A stretch of 64,000 bases of DNA from Phaseolus vulgaris (Eukaryota > Streptophyta > Magnoliopsida > Fabales > Fabaceae). Positions 52,913 through 64,000 of this stretch are shown here, in pieces. Where the stretch lies: the NCBI RefSeq assembly GCF_000499845.2, contig NC_023749.2:20005114-20069113 (forward strand), written 5' to 3'. The position numbers and the translations under genes were made by a program. The stretch's first letter is position 1, and each line of letters starts with the position of its first letter. Under the pieces are notes generated by a model. The model saw only the letters and a program-made list of their open reading frames with translations. It had not been told where the DNA came from and did no database searches.

Positions 52913-53860
52913 TGATCATGCCGGTTGACTCGAGTGCAAGAGTCTTGCCACGTCAAAGGTATCTTCTCTCGATCAGCTTCGCACCATGCTAGCCCTCGAT
53001 CTCCACGTCTCAAATCCTCTCGAGAACCTGAAGAAAACAAAGACACAGAATGGCGCCGCTGCGGCCGATCGGGCTCCGACGCTCAAGTCAGTGACGGAAT
53101 CACCAAATACTAAGAGAGAAAAGCGAAACTCAAGGAACCGTGCAAATGCTCTCTCAGCGTACTCAAGTGTTCTCAAAAGCGTAAAGAAGTGTTCTAAACG
53201 CGCGTACCTCAGAAGTTCGTTAGAGTTCCTTATATACCTGAGCACTTTCTCTCTCCTGACGGTTACACCTCTGGACACGTGGCTCGCATCCAGCTGTACA
53301 CGTGTCACCATCTGGAGCCACCTTCTACTTGAGCGTGACCTCTACTCTTCAAGCTATTCGACCAAGTTACCCATGCGAGGAGTAACTACAGCTTCCTTGG
53401 AGCGCGATCTCTTCTAAGTGGCGAGTACGGGGTGTCACCATGCACACCTTCTCTGTGGTCTCGCCTGCCGCTATCACGATCTGCTTCACTTGCACATCGT
53501 GCATGTTCTGGTAAACTGTTCCCTTGCCTCGACCTCTGGCTAGGGAATGATCATCTGACAACCTCATCCTTCGTGCTCGTACTTCATGAAAGCTTTAAGC
53601 AAGCCTTCTTGATCTTTCGGCGATGTGCCCCTTTCGGCGGTCTCTAACCGCTTGGTCGCCTAAAACTCACACACGCGACTATGACGCGAGCCTGGTGACC
53701 GCCGGTTATAAACACCAGAGATCGGAGAACGCCAAGCTAACAATTGGCGACTACACAAACTTCCCGATGTGCTTCCCTTCTGTCAGCCAGGTGCTCCGCT
53801 CAACACGTCTACATTATCGCTTGCTGCCACGTCATCACTTTCGACTACCTGATCGGTACA
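52913..53860 (-). mobile_element. 3' LTR of TatC copy C-d
   Basis: A 948-bp LTR, minus orientation, TGATCATGCC to GATCGGTACA on the plus strand, inserted in the copia gag. Core CTCCGACGCTCAAGTCAG at about 53075-53092. A polypurine tract follows on the right, as for the 3' LTR of a minus-strand element. Confidence 0.88.
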
Positions 53861-53904
53861 CAAGCCCCCCAGTCTTAAGCTGAGACTTGACCAGCGAAAA
53901 GACT
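53861..53904 (-). other. Polypurine tract and hairpin of C-d
   Basis: AAGACTGGGGGGCTTG on the minus strand, with arms AGTCTT (53871-53876) and AAGACT (53899-53904). Confidence 0.75.
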
Positions 53905-54447
53905 AAGAGGTCACGTCATCATCGATCTGCGTGGCACTGGTGCAGATTTCCGTATGTCCGTACACTCTGCTTTTCTGAAGCTCCACCAACCTCTTTTTCC
54001 ATCACTCGACACGTGGCTTCATCAACGGTCGTCTTCAACTGTCATTTGCGCTTCCGAAAACGTTCGAAAAACCCTTAAACCCTTTGCGCTTCCATTGTTC
54101 CATCATCTTTCTTCACTCTCAAGCATTCCAAGCGTTTTCTCTGCGAACCACGAAGCTTCTCGTCTCTCTCAATCTTCAACGCTCATCCGATCACAAAAAG
54201 GTAACCCTTTCACTCCTTCTATGGATACTTGCTGCATTTTAATCGGTTTGCATCATCCATTATCTGTCTGAAGCATACGTTGTGGGCTGTTTTCTCTTTT
54301 CTCCTTTTCTCGTAACTTAGGGCTTCGTCCTTCATAACGTTTATCCCAGCGAACCCTTATTCGTTCGCTTTGTCTTCTTCGTCCTCAATCGAGTCGTTCT
54401 CTGTTATCCTCATATCATCCCTTTTTCTTTCCTTTGCAGTTCCTGCG
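53905..54447 (+). promoter_or_regulatory. Upstream region and 5'UTR intron of C-d eORF
   Basis: G-box CACGTG at 54010-54015, AAACCCTTAAACCC at about 54069-54082, and a likely 5'UTR intron 54201-54439 (AAAAG/GTAACC to TTTGCAG/TTCC) ending eight bases before the ATG. Confidence 0.62.
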
Positions 54448-57021
54448 ATGGCTCACACGAAGTCCACCGCGAACCCTCCTCCTTCATCGCGAAACCCTCC
54501 ACCCCAAGCGCGTAGGGTTGCCCCTGGGGCAAATCCTCCACCAGCGCGCAATCCATCACGAGCCTCTGGTGCTCCTTCTAATCAGGCTGAGAGGCCTACC
54601 TCTTCTCACGCCAATCCCACTCAGGCAACTCCACCAGTCGCCGGAGGAGCTTCCCTTCCTCCGCAAGACTACAAGGAGCTCTACCCTTGGGCCACCCCAA
54701 CTTTGCTAAAAGAGACCTCCTCAATAAACACCAAGTTGGGCGTGCACCAACTGCAGAAAGGAGACCAATCCGACCTCTCCTTCCACAAAGAGCATGACAA
54801 CAAAATGACCGTGCTGCCCTGCCTCCCAGGGGAACCGATCTGCGCGGATAATAAGGGGAACAACGACGAGTTGTTCTGCTTTATCTACACGACATTCTTC
54901 AAGAAAGTGAAGCTTAGGCTTCCTTTTACCCGCTTCGAGAGAGAGCTACTGACCAAGCTCAACGTCGTCCCTGCCCAGCTTCATCCCAACAACTGGGCAT
55001 TCGTGAAGGCGCTCCAAATCATCTGCACACACTTGGGGCTGCCGGCTTCAGTGGATGTCTTTCTTTTCCTGTTCGAGGCCAAGAATCCCGGATATCGCCT
55101 CTGGATTAGCTTGAACGGGATTGCTGGGAGGTCAATCCTCTCGATCTTCCAGCAATCTTACAAAGACTGGAAGGGGAAGTTCGTCAAGGTGTGCCAAAAT
55201 GACCAAGACCCTTCCCTGCTCGACGGCTTCCCCTTGTACTGGGTACACAAGGGGAACAAAGACTCCAAAGAAAGCTTCAGGAGGCCAAGGAGTCCTGACA
55301 ATATGGGGGAGTTAGACAAAGATCTCTGCCTCTTCTGGAAGAGTGTGGCTGCCGCCAACATCACCCTCCCCACCGCCTCAATAATCACCTTCGAGTTCCT
55401 TGTGGACCAACTCGAAGCTCACATAGGTTAGCACCAAGTTTTTCACTTCGAGTTAACATTAACTTAGCGTCTTCACCACTATATTTTGGCATACCATTAT
55501 TCTGTGTTGACCCTGATCTTTCATCCATGTATTGCTTGTGTTGTCTCTGCATAAATATGCTTGTATTTTCTGCTTCTGTTTTGGTTGCTCACTTATTCTT
55601 TACCTTGTGCAGATAACATGCTGGGAAAAAGGAAATTGGCAGAACTGAGGGCGATCGCCCGATCCCACAAGCTAGCGGCGGGCTCCTAGGCTGCGCCCAA
55701 CCCGGTGGTGGCGATCGCCGCCGCTCAAGGCAAAACTCCTCCCCGAGGTGCAACCTCTTCCGGGGTATTACCCGCTCCTCAAAGGAAAAAGCTGATCTTG
55801 AGGAAACCAAAAAGGAAAGCTCCTCAAGTGGTGCAAGAGGAAGAAGAGGATGATGAGGGGACTGAGAATGGCCTTGTCACCAAGAGAACAAGGGCGGCTC
55901 CCTCTTCACCACCTGCACTCCCAACACCAACACCACCCTCACCTCCAGCTCCATCACAACCAGTCCAAGCAACACCCTTGGCCGCCGCACCCCCCGTGGT
56001 TGAAAGCAGCGACCCCAACTTCATAGAGAACCCTCCAAGCGCCTCCACACCGTTCGTATCTGTTGGAGAGGGTCCTCCTTCTACCACGTCTATTGCTGGG
56101 ACCGCACCAGGAGGAGATGAGGGCGCTCATAACTCGCCAATACTCATAACCGAATCTCCGACCTCACCACCACGCCAAGAAGCCCCCCTTGCCCTTCAAA
56201 CTCAAGAGGGTGGTGGTGAAAGTCAGCACCAAACTCCTCCAGCACCTCCACCAGGAACAACCTCAAGCCTCCCAACCTCCCTCGAAGAAATCTTAGGGCC
56301 CTTCACAGCTAAACTGAAGATTATGGCGGAGGATCTCCCCTTGATTGTATCGAAAGCCGTGAAGGACTCCCTCAAGAAACTCCAAGAGGAGAACTCAGCG
56401 CTCAAGGAGTCAAATCTGATTACGAGGGCTGAGGCTGAAAAGCTCTCATGCAACCTGCTGATGACCGAGCAGGAGCACTCAAGGCTGGAGGATGCCATGG
56501 ACGCGGAGCTAAGAAGCACGCGCAAGGAGGCCTCCGACCTGCGCCAGAAACTGCACCTCCAAGTCCAAGAGAAGATCGACTTGGAAAGCAAACTTGTCCC
56601 TTACAGGCTCAAGGTGGCGGACTTGGAGGCTGCAAGGAAGGCGGATGCGGCCAAGATGGAAAACCTTGAGAAAAGGTCGGCGGATCGGGAGGTGCTCCTT
56701 GGGAAGGTTGAAAAGGAGAGGGACAATGCCATTCCTGAGCTCGCTAAAGCTCGAGAGGAGGCCACGAAGATTGCTGCGAAGTTGCCCCAGGCTCGGGACG
56801 AAGGCAAAAAGGCTGCTGAAGACCTAGCTCGAGCTCGTGAGGAAAAGGAAGAGCTGAAGAAACAAGCACAATAGCTCGAGCAAAGCACCGCCCAAGTCCT
56901 CACCGTCGGGTTCGACGCCGCTCTGGAGCAGGTTGCATGCCAATACCCCGAGCTCGACCTCTCTATGGTGTCAATCTGCAACGAGGTGGTGGATGGGAAG
57001 ATCGTACCCTCCGAAGACTAG
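54448..57021 (+). pseudogene. Antisense extra gene (eORF) of C-d
   Basis: Exon 1 (54448-55426) is fully open: MAHTKSTANPPPSS, YPWATPTLLKETSS, then the PF04195-like core ICADNKGN, LPFTRFERELLTKLNV, LHPNNWAFVKALQIIC, GFPLYWVHKG and QLEAHIG. The intron is 55427-55612 (ACATAG/GTTAGC to TTGTGCAG/ATAA, 186 bp). Exon 2 (55613-57021) starts MLGKRKLAELRAIARSHK, with a KRTR patch, acidic and Pro-rich stretches, and a coiled coil of about 190 residues, ending CNEVVDGKIVPSED. Two TAG codons (55687-55689 and 56872-56874) replace Gln. The upstream Met at 54370 lies inside the intron and is not the start. Confidence 0.8.
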
Positions 57022-57413
57022 CTGCCTCCCTCCATCACCTTGTCTTTTGTAAAAACTTTATCTCTAATTTTTTTGCTTATGTACTTGCTTATATTTGTGT
57101 TCAAACTCAAATAGCCACTTTTGTATAACTTTCACTGTTGAAATGCTGCTTTCTGATACTTCGCTTTAAATGCTTCTTACTTGCTGTGTGTTTAACCAAC
57201 ATAACAGGTGAAGCTTGCTTAAACGAATTAACTCAGCGATGCTTCGGGTTTAACCATTCACACACTGCTTTAAACTTGATTAAACTGTTCACCTCGTAAC
57301 ACTTATCAACCTGTTAACTCAAAGTAAAACTTGAGCAACTATTAACTTTCAAGCGATGACATTTAATATAACTTGTGAACTTAAGGCAACAAACTTTAAC
57401 ATAGGTTACTTAC
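57022..57413. other. Spacer 3' of the C-d eORF
   Basis: AT-rich 3' sequence matching 20326-20745 in C-b. It is interrupted at 57413 by C-e; the rest of C-d should lie beyond C-e, outside the window. Confidence 0.6.
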
Positions 57414-58522
57414 TGTACCGACCAGGTCATCAGGCGTGAATGAAACGCGTAGCCTAGAAAAGATGAATGGTTCAGAAGTGGGCATAGTCGCCGATCGCTG
57501 AATTGGCGTTCTCCGATCTCTAGTGTGCGTAACCGGCGGTCAACAGGGTTACGTCGCAGTCGCCGTATGAGAGTGCTAGGAGAACGGATGGTCAGAGATC
57601 GCCCGGGAATGCTAGGAGATCGGGTGGTTTACACGCCGCCACAAGGAGCACATCGCCGGATCTCCCAGCAAACTTAGTTAAAGCTGTTGAAGGCTCAGAA
57701 GGGTAATTTCAAGCGTGTAAGTTCAGTAAGACGATTGTGGCACCAACATGGGGCATGAAGGTCGAGTGGGTTGGGGGAAACACCTTGCTCATCAGCAACA
57801 GGATTCCCATAGTGGACATTTGTTGGTGGCAAGGTTTCCCCAGCTAGAACATGCATGGCGTAGCAGTAAGGAGGGTGCCATTCGCGATGAGCGATATCAC
57901 AGAGATGATGCACTTTGTTGCATCAGATACTCGCCTTGTCGGGTGGTGTTTCACAGCGCATTATGTGCTAGGTTGCTCCTTGAGTTGAGGACTTAGCTGT
58001 GCGGCTGATTACAACAGAAGAATGACGTTCAAGTTGCCCCAATCCAAATGACGACACGTGTAGGGTTGGATGTCACCAGTTACTCCAACCTAGATGATGA
58101 CACGTGTAGGGTTGGGAGCAATGGAGAAATGACGCTCGAGTTGCCTTAGCTCAGATGGCGACACGTGCAGGGCCGGATGCGAGCCACGCGTCCAAAAGCA
58201 TAACGGCCTGGAGAGAGAAGAAACCTAGCTATAAAGGTAACCTTAACAGAATCTGCAGAGGTACATTTTTCATTACGGCTGATACTGCTAGGGTTGTGTG
58301 CCTGCAGTACGGTCCTACAGAGCATATTCTCTCTTAGTTTTTGGGTGTTCTTGTCACTGACTTGAGCGTCGGAGCGCCACCGGCCGCAGAGGTGCCACTG
58401 TGTGTTTTTCAGGTTCTCAGAGAGGCTATCTGTGGAGTGGACTTGGAGGGCACGTGGTGTCAAGCTGGTGAGGAAGATCGTGACGAGGCAACGCTCTTGC
58501 GCCAAGTCAACCGGCAGGATCA
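57414..58522 (+). mobile_element. 5' LTR of TatC copy C-e
   Basis: A 1109-bp LTR, TGTACCGACC to GGCAGGATCA. The U3 part has repeated GGCGATC/GATCGCC cores, and two ACACGTGTAGGGTTGGA units at about 58053-58069 and 58101-58117. The core CTGACTTGAGCGTCGGAGCG is at about 58359-58378. The 5 bp to its left are CTTAC. Frames inside it are not genes. Confidence 0.9.
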
Positions 58523-58543
58523 TCTGGCGCCCACCGTGGGGCC
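58523..58543 (+). other. Primer binding site of C-e
   Basis: TC, then TGGCGCCCACCGTGGGGCC, directly after the LTR; tRNA-Lys type with no mismatch over 18 bases as I recall that tRNA. Confidence 0.85.
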
Positions 58544-58685
58544 GTATAAAAGTTGATTCCCAACCATAGTTTGTGTTTGTTGTGCTTTGAGTGTTTTCTG
58601 TTCGACTGCTCGCTATCGCAGTCGACTCCTGGAGTTTTCACCGTTTGTTTGGAGTTTTCTGAGCTGCTGAGTTTGTTGAGGAAGG

Positions 58686-60618
58686 ATGAGGACAACACGC
58701 TCCAGTTCAGTTGCGCCATCAACAGACGAAGATGCTGTGTCCATGGCGCAAGTGATGGACATGATGAGGACGCTGCAGGAGAACGTGGTTGCATCGCGTT
58801 CTGAGCAGGAAAGGATGCACGAGGTGCTAGTGGCCTCGCAAGCAAGGAACGAAGAGCTCAACAGGATCAACGAAGAGCTGCGCAAAGCCCTTCAGGAGCA
58901 GGAGGAGCGTGCGGCAGGGGGACAGATCTGCACCCCCATCCCCACCACGCAGCTTTCCCATGCCATTTTCCCAAGAGATCATGGACTCGGTGGTCCCGGC
59001 TAACACTGTGGCAGTGAAAGCGTCTTTCACTGGGGTGGAGGACCCTGAAGCCCATCTCACGGCGTTTCATACTCAGATGATTCTCTCAGGGGGCTCAGAC
59101 GCGGTGTATTGTAAGGTGTTCATGAGCACTTGGAGCGGAACGACGTTGGACTGGTTCGTCAGTATACCCACTGGCCACATTACCACGTTCCAACAGTTTT
59201 CCAAGATGTTTGTTGAGCAGTACCTAGTGAACAAGGCACCACCTTTGGTGTCTTACGACTTGTTTGATATAAGGCAGTACCAAGGGGAGTCCTTGAAGGA
59301 TTTCCTGAACAGATTCGGAGCTCGGATAGTCCGTTTGCCAGGAAAGGACGAAGAGATGTTCGTGCACGCCTTCAAAAAGGGCGTGTTACCTGAGCCTTTT
59401 AGTGAGTCGCTCATCAGGAGCCACCCCGCCACGTTCGCCGAAATCCGGCGACGTGCTGTGGCTCACATCGCCGCCGAGAGCGAGTTCACCGAGAAGAGGG
59501 GAAACGTGGCCCCAACTAAACCGCGCACCCAAGCAAGGGTACAACCACAGAGGGTAATGGAGGCGGCGGCGGGAAAGAGGGATCAAAGGACGCGCCATCC
59601 TTACGACCCTAAGAAAAATAAGAGCAAGGGACCAGGGCGCCCCAGGGAGAGTAATCGCCCTCCGAGGTACGAGTTTGTGATGGGTTTGGCTGATTTGATC
59701 GCCATCCCAAACATAGCTGCCAGGCTCAAAGTGCCTGAGAAAACCGCGGAGAAGATTTTGGGGCCAAAGCCAGACGCATGGTGCGAGTTCCATAAGAGTT
59801 TTGGCCACTCTATGAACTCGTGTTTGGCTCTGAGACACCAGCTCGCCGTGCTGGTCAAATGTGGTTTCCTGAAGGATTACTTGCTAGAGAAGCAAGCGGA
59901 CCAAGCATCAGGGCCTCAACCGGCGAGCAGTGGAGGGCAACAGCACGAGGTGCCTATTCACGGCGAGATGCACACCATAGCTGGCGGATTCTCCGGCGGG
60001 GGGTGCACAGCGTCGCAACGAAAGAGGTACGCGAGGTCGATAATGTCAGTGGATGTCTTTGAGGATCACTCGCCCGACGTGGACATGACGTTCACCAAGG
60101 GGGACCTTAGGGACGTGGTGCCTCACGACAACGACCCTATTGTGATCTCGCTTGTCACGGCGGGAAGGACCGTCCACCGGGTGCTGGTCGACCAAGGAAG
60201 CTCAGCAGATGTGATGTTTTGGCCAACTTTTGAGAAGTTACAACTGTCCCCTGATCAACTAAGACCATAAGGGGGCTGCTTGTACGGTTTTTCCGGTGAC
60301 CAAGTGGAGGTGAGAGGGTATATCGAGCTGAGGACGACTTTCACTGACGGCTTGGCCTCACGAACGGAGAAGATCAGGTATCTTGTTGTAAACGCCCCGT
60401 CAGCGTACAACATACTGCTGGGAAGGCCAACGCTCAACAGAACAGGAGCTGTGCCTTCGACAAGACACATGAAGGTCAAGCTGCCGTCTATGGAGGGAAT
60501 GATCATCACTATTTGCTCCGACCAGAAGGAGGCGAAGAAGTGTTACGAAAACAGCCTCAAGAACAAGAGGTTTGTGTGCCACGTAACCACAACGCCTCCC
60601 CCTAGCGTGGAGCCGTAG
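58686..60618 (+). pseudogene. Gag-protease of TatC copy C-e
   Basis: Start MRTTRSSSVAPSTDEDAVSM at 58686. The N-terminal coiled coil reads to about 58915, where a frameshift moves it to the frame at 58909-60270. The gag core follows (FTGVEDPEAHLTAFHTQMIL, DWFVSIPTGHITTF, FLNRFGARIVRL), then a basic region and CEFHKSFGHSMNSC. The retropepsin has VLVDQGSSADVMFW at about 60180-60222. A TAA at 60268-60270 breaks it where other copies have Tyr; the rest (GCLYGFSGDQVEVRGYIE, YNILLGRPTLNR) continues to a TAG at 60616-60618. It is close to C-a gag but not functional. Confidence 0.9.
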
Positions 60619-60654
60619 CGCGAACCCCGGCGAGTTTCGGATGCGGCGTTAGAG

Positions 60655-62697
60655 GTGGTCGCCGAGGGCGATGTGCCGATGGGGAATGCAGAGGCGAGGT
60701 CGGAGAGAAACTGCTCGGAGACCGCCAGAGAAACCGGTATCACGAGGGCGCTGATCGCCAGCGAGAGGAAACCTCAGCCAGTAGAGGAATGGCTCGAGAA
60801 GGAGATCAGCGGTAAGGTGCTTAAGTTGGGAAGAACCCTGGATAGCAAGACACAAGACCAGATCGCCGAGGTAATAAGTAGACACTTGGATGCGTTTGCG
60901 TGGGCTGCTTCAGATATGCCGGGGATCGACCCCGATTTCTTGTCCCATCGTTTGGCAATGGACCCCCAAGTCAGGCCCATCCGCCAAAGAAGAAGAAAAT
61001 TCAATGAGGAGAAGAGACAGGCGATCAAAGAAGAGACGCAAAAACTACTTGCAACGGGCCACATCAGGGAAATCCAATATCCAGAATGGCTCGCTAACGT
61101 TGTCCTGGTCAAGAAGAGCAGCGGAAAATGGCGGATGTGCGTTGACTTTACAGACTTGAACAAGGCCTGCCCGAAGGACTCTTACCCTTTGCCAAGCATA
61201 GACGCCCTAGTAGACAGTGCATCAGGGTGCAAGCTGCTCAGTTTTCTGGATGCCTTCTCGGGGTACAACCAAATCAAAATGTACCCCATGGACGAAGAGA
61301 AGACCGCCTTCATGACGGAAAGGTCATGTTATTGCTACAAGGTAATGCCCTTCGGGTTGAAGAATGCAGGGGCCACATACCAAAGGCTGATGGACAAGGT
61401 GCTCGCGCCCATGGTCGGAAGGAATGTGCAGGCATACGTCGACGACATGGTCGTGACGTCCCTGGAGAAAGACAAGCACGTCACAGACTTGGAAGAGTTG
61501 TTCGTCACAATAGCCAGGTACAAGCTAAAACTGAATCCTGAAAAGTGCGTTTTTGGTGTAGAAGCAGGGAAATTTCTGGGGTTTCTCCTGTCAGAGAGGG
61601 GAATTGAGGCTAACCCCGAGAAGTGCGCCGCCATTTTGGCAATGAGGAGCCCTGCCAATGTGAAGGAGGTGCATCAACTCATGGGGCGGATGGCCACCCT
61701 GTCTCGATTCGTATCGGCAAGCGGAGAGAAGGGCCACCCATACTTCCAATGTTTGAAGAGGAACAACAGATTTTTTTGGACAAAGGAGTGTGAGGAGGCC
61801 TTCGTAAAGCTCAAGGAATATTTGGCGAGCCCGCCAGTTCTGTGCAAGCCCCAAGACATAACACCCCTCAGGCTGTACTTTGCCATAACTGAGAGGGCGA
61901 TCAGCGCAGTGCTAGTGCAGGATCAGGACCAGATCCAAAGGCCTATATATTTCGTTAGCAAGGTGCTGCAAGGCCCGGAGGTAAGGTACCAGGCCCTAGA
62001 AAAGGCAGCATTGGCGGTTCTATTCTCAGCAAGGAGATTGTGCCATTACTTCCAGAGCTTCACGGTACTGGTGATGACTGATCTGCCAATCCAGAAGGTT
62101 TTGAAGAAGCCCGATGTGGCTGGAAGGATGGTGAAGTGGGCGGTCGAGCTTTCGGAGTTCGACATCAAGTATGAACCCCGGGGATCGATCAAAGGGCAAG
62201 TCTTCGCCGATTTCATGGTCGAGTTGTCCTCCGAGGTGGCACAGGACGTCGAGGGTGACTTTCGCTGGGTACTCTCTGTTGATGGGTCGTCCAACCAGCT
62301 GGGCAGCGGGGCTGGGGTCATTTTGGAAGGGCCCAACGGAGTGTTGATAGAGCAGTCATTGAGGTTCGCTTTCAAAGCAAGCAACAACCAAGCAGAGTAT
62401 GAGGCTTTGATCGCTGGAATCCTGCTGGCTAAGGAAATGGGGGTGAGAGTGTTGATGGCCAAGAGCGACTCGCTGTTGGTCACAGGACAAGTAACTGGCG
62501 AGTTCCAAGCCAAGGACCCGCAGATGGCAGCCTACTTCGAGTACGTGCAAGAGCTAAGAAGATCTTTCGCTTCATTTGAAGTGGTGCACGTGCCAAGAGA
62601 ACAGAATGCCCGAGCTGACTTGCTAGCCAAGCTCGCCAGTTCGGGCAAGGGGGGCAGGCAGAGGACTTTCATTCAAGAAACTTTTAAAGCGCCTTGA
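60655..62697 (+). pseudogene. RT, RNase H and archaeal-type RNase H of C-e
   Basis: A 680-residue open frame from the linker through RT (CVDFTDLNKACPKDSYPLP, MPFGLKNAGATYQRLM, AYVDDMVV at about 61435), the first RNase H (LRLYFAITERAISAVLVQ) and the second RNase H (LSVDGSSNQLGSGAG at about 62273, NNQAEYEALIAG) to LLAKLASSGKGGRQ. It ends at a TGA (62695-62697) that replaces Arg, with another stop at about 62716. Within this frame all visible active-site motifs are kept. It is the most complete RT in the window. Confidence 0.9.
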
Positions 62698-63257
62698 GCA
62701 TTCGTGGCAGACCACTAAGTTCTCCACGTTTGTAGATCAATGGGAAGACCGGCGAGAAGTCATAGATCCCTAACGCAGGAAACTCTGAGGGCGCCGAGGG
62801 TCAGAGCGCGCCCAGCGGAAGGGGCAAGATCGATGCAGGTTTGCGCTGTCCACGAGCCAGACACGTGGATAACGCCTTACCAACGTTATTTAGTGGATGG
62901 TGTGCTTCCAGTTGACTCAACTGAGGCCATAAAAATAAAGAAGAGCTCCAACAAGTTTACCCTTATTGAGGGCGAGCTGTACAGGTTTGGATTCACACAC
63001 CCTCTTCTTGTATGTATACACGGAGAGAAGTGCACGAGGATTATGGCTGAGCTCCATGAGGGAATTTGCGGGAGCCACATTGGAGGTCGATCGCTGGCGA
63101 CAAGGACTATCCGTGCAGGCTACTACTGGCCCACGATGAGAGAAGATTGCAAGAGATACGCCGAGCGTTGCAAGCAATACCAGCAGCACGCCGATTGGCA
63201 CAAGGCACCCCCAGAAGAGCTGAAGTCGATTTACAGCCCCTGGCCGTTTCATACTTG
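62698..63257 (+). pseudogene. Integrase N-terminal part of C-e, truncated
   Basis: The linker and HHCC finger are readable (ELHEGICGSHIGG, DCKRYAERCKQYQ). The last Cys of the finger is Tyr (CKQY instead of CKQC), which removes a zinc ligand. The frame reaches SPWPFHT and then, at about 63257, changes into eORF sequence of the opposite strand. The DDE core and C-terminus are missing. Confidence 0.88.
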
Positions 63258-64000
63258 CTCAACCTTTCCCAGAAGGGTATCTCTCTCAATTGACCTCTTC
63301 TCCAGTTTGGCCATCTTCTGAGCGTCAGTCTTCTTCGCCTCCTCCAGCGCGGCAATTCTTTCCCTCAAAGGGACGATCTTGCTCTCTAGCTCGACGGCGT
63401 CTTGGAGTTTGTCATGAAGCTTTTTGCGTAGCTCTTTGTTGTCTTGCCGCACACTCTGGAGCTCGTCCTTGAGGGCGTTTTCAACTCGCGAAAACTCCAA
63501 GCCTTGCATCATCATATCGCACTTGGTCTTTTCGGCTTCAGCTTTCGCGGTGCTTGCCACCTTCTGGTTGATCCGATTGTCGAGCTCAAACTTCTCCAGG
63601 GAGTCTTTGAGCCCGTCGCCGACGATTTGGGGAAGACAATCGTCAACCATGACACTTAGACGCACGGTGATGGACTTCAAAGCTTCTTGAAGAGCGGCTG
63701 GGAGGCCTGAGGTTGTTGGTGGAGGCGAAGGTTGGTGTTCACCACCACCCTCGCAAGGTTGAACGGCGGGGAGAGCTTCGAGGCGTGGTGGTGAGGCAGG
63801 CAGCTTCTCGGCAGCTTGTGAGGAGGCTTGCGTATCAGCAAGTTGCTCAGGAGCGGCCTCGGCAATTGAAATGTTTGAAACAAGAACATCCCCAGCGGTC
63901 TCGAATGGAGTGGAGGCGCTGAGAGGGTCCTCGATGAAGTTTGGAGCGACGCTCTCAATTGCTGGGGGCTCGGTCACCGCCACCCTCCTCCTTTTGCAGA
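63258..64000 (-). pseudogene. Antisense extra gene (eORF) of C-e, coiled-coil exon, partial
   Basis: Exon 2 of an eORF on the minus strand, running in from beyond the right edge. It has IESVAPNFIEDPLSASTPFE, a Pro/Gln stretch, then a coiled coil (LEFSRVENALKDELQSVRQD, ELRKKLHDKLQDAVELESK, RSIERDTLLGKVE). It resembles C-b and C-d exon 2 over this range. It is cut at LLGKVE, so the last 80 or so residues with the VVDGK end are gone. Its orientation opposite to pol is the normal one for TatC, so the junction is an internal deletion. Confidence 0.82.

Noticed and set aside
54370..54447. Earlier Met giving the C-d eORF a hydrophobic, signal-like N-terminus
   Set aside because: It lies in the probable 5'UTR intron, and the conserved start is MAHTKS at 54448.
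57695..58523. Small frames that might be a host gene
   Set aside because: Inside the C-e 5' LTR.

Overview
The window is plant nuclear DNA made almost wholly of nested LTR retrotransposons. I find no host gene, rRNA, tRNA or CRISPR. A eudicot, probably a legume, is likely from the element types, but that is an inference. Most of the DNA belongs to two related Ty3/gypsy groups of the Tat lineage: gag, a retropepsin with a VDQGSSAD site, RT with YVDDMVV, a first RNase H, a second archaeal-type RNase H (motif LSVDGSS), then integrase. Their primer binding sites fit the 3' end of tRNA-Lys. I call the groups TatB (LTR starts TGTACCGTCC, ends GGAACA) and TatC (LTR starts TGTACCGA or TGATCCGA, ends GGATCA). 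Both carry an extra gene (eORF) between pol and the 3' LTR on the opposite strand, with a domain resembling Pfam Transposase_28 ('putative gypsy type transposon', PF04195) followed by a long coiled coil.

Layout. 1-6936: TatC copy C-a, minus strand, with gag-pol nearly complete but broken and the 5' LTR cut. 7187-39051: a CACTA-type DNA element of about 1.4 kb, split by TatB copy B-a (8054-38480, plus strand, near-matching 5-bp target duplications). B-a is itself filled with insertions. In its integrase region sit a chromovirus-like gypsy fragment F (12451-16177, containing a solo TatC LTR at 12792-13590) and TatC copy C-b (16178-25217, minus strand, containing a solo TatB LTR at 21642-22839 with a perfect duplication GTTTC). 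At the start codon of the B-a eORF sits TatC copy C-c (27359-36565, perfect duplication CGCCA, the youngest LTR pair).

39052-41424: AT-rich DNA, a TA microsatellite, part of a third Tat-like LTR (H), a Ty1/copia LTR and a scrambled junction. 41425-51782: three broken TatB copies, B-b (minus), B-c (plus, only eORF and 3' LTR left) and B-d (minus, intact gag ORF). 51783-52912: Ty1/copia LTR end and gag (G). 52913-57413: TatC copy C-d (3' LTR and eORF only). 57414-64000: TatC copy C-e, inserted into C-d and running off the right edge.

The most interesting signal is the antisense eORF. In both groups it looks like a real spliced gene: G-box-bearing upstream DNA, a 5'UTR intron, a coding exon with the PF04195-like domain, a second intron at the same place in every readable copy, and a coiled-coil exon ending in a VVDGK motif. 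Around it lie conserved RNA-like structures: a hairpin ending at the polypurine tract with a compensatory base change, and arrays of short hairpins downstream of pol with stem covariation. Copy C-c is also notable because its PBS, gag and half of RT are replaced by an inverted piece of eORF.
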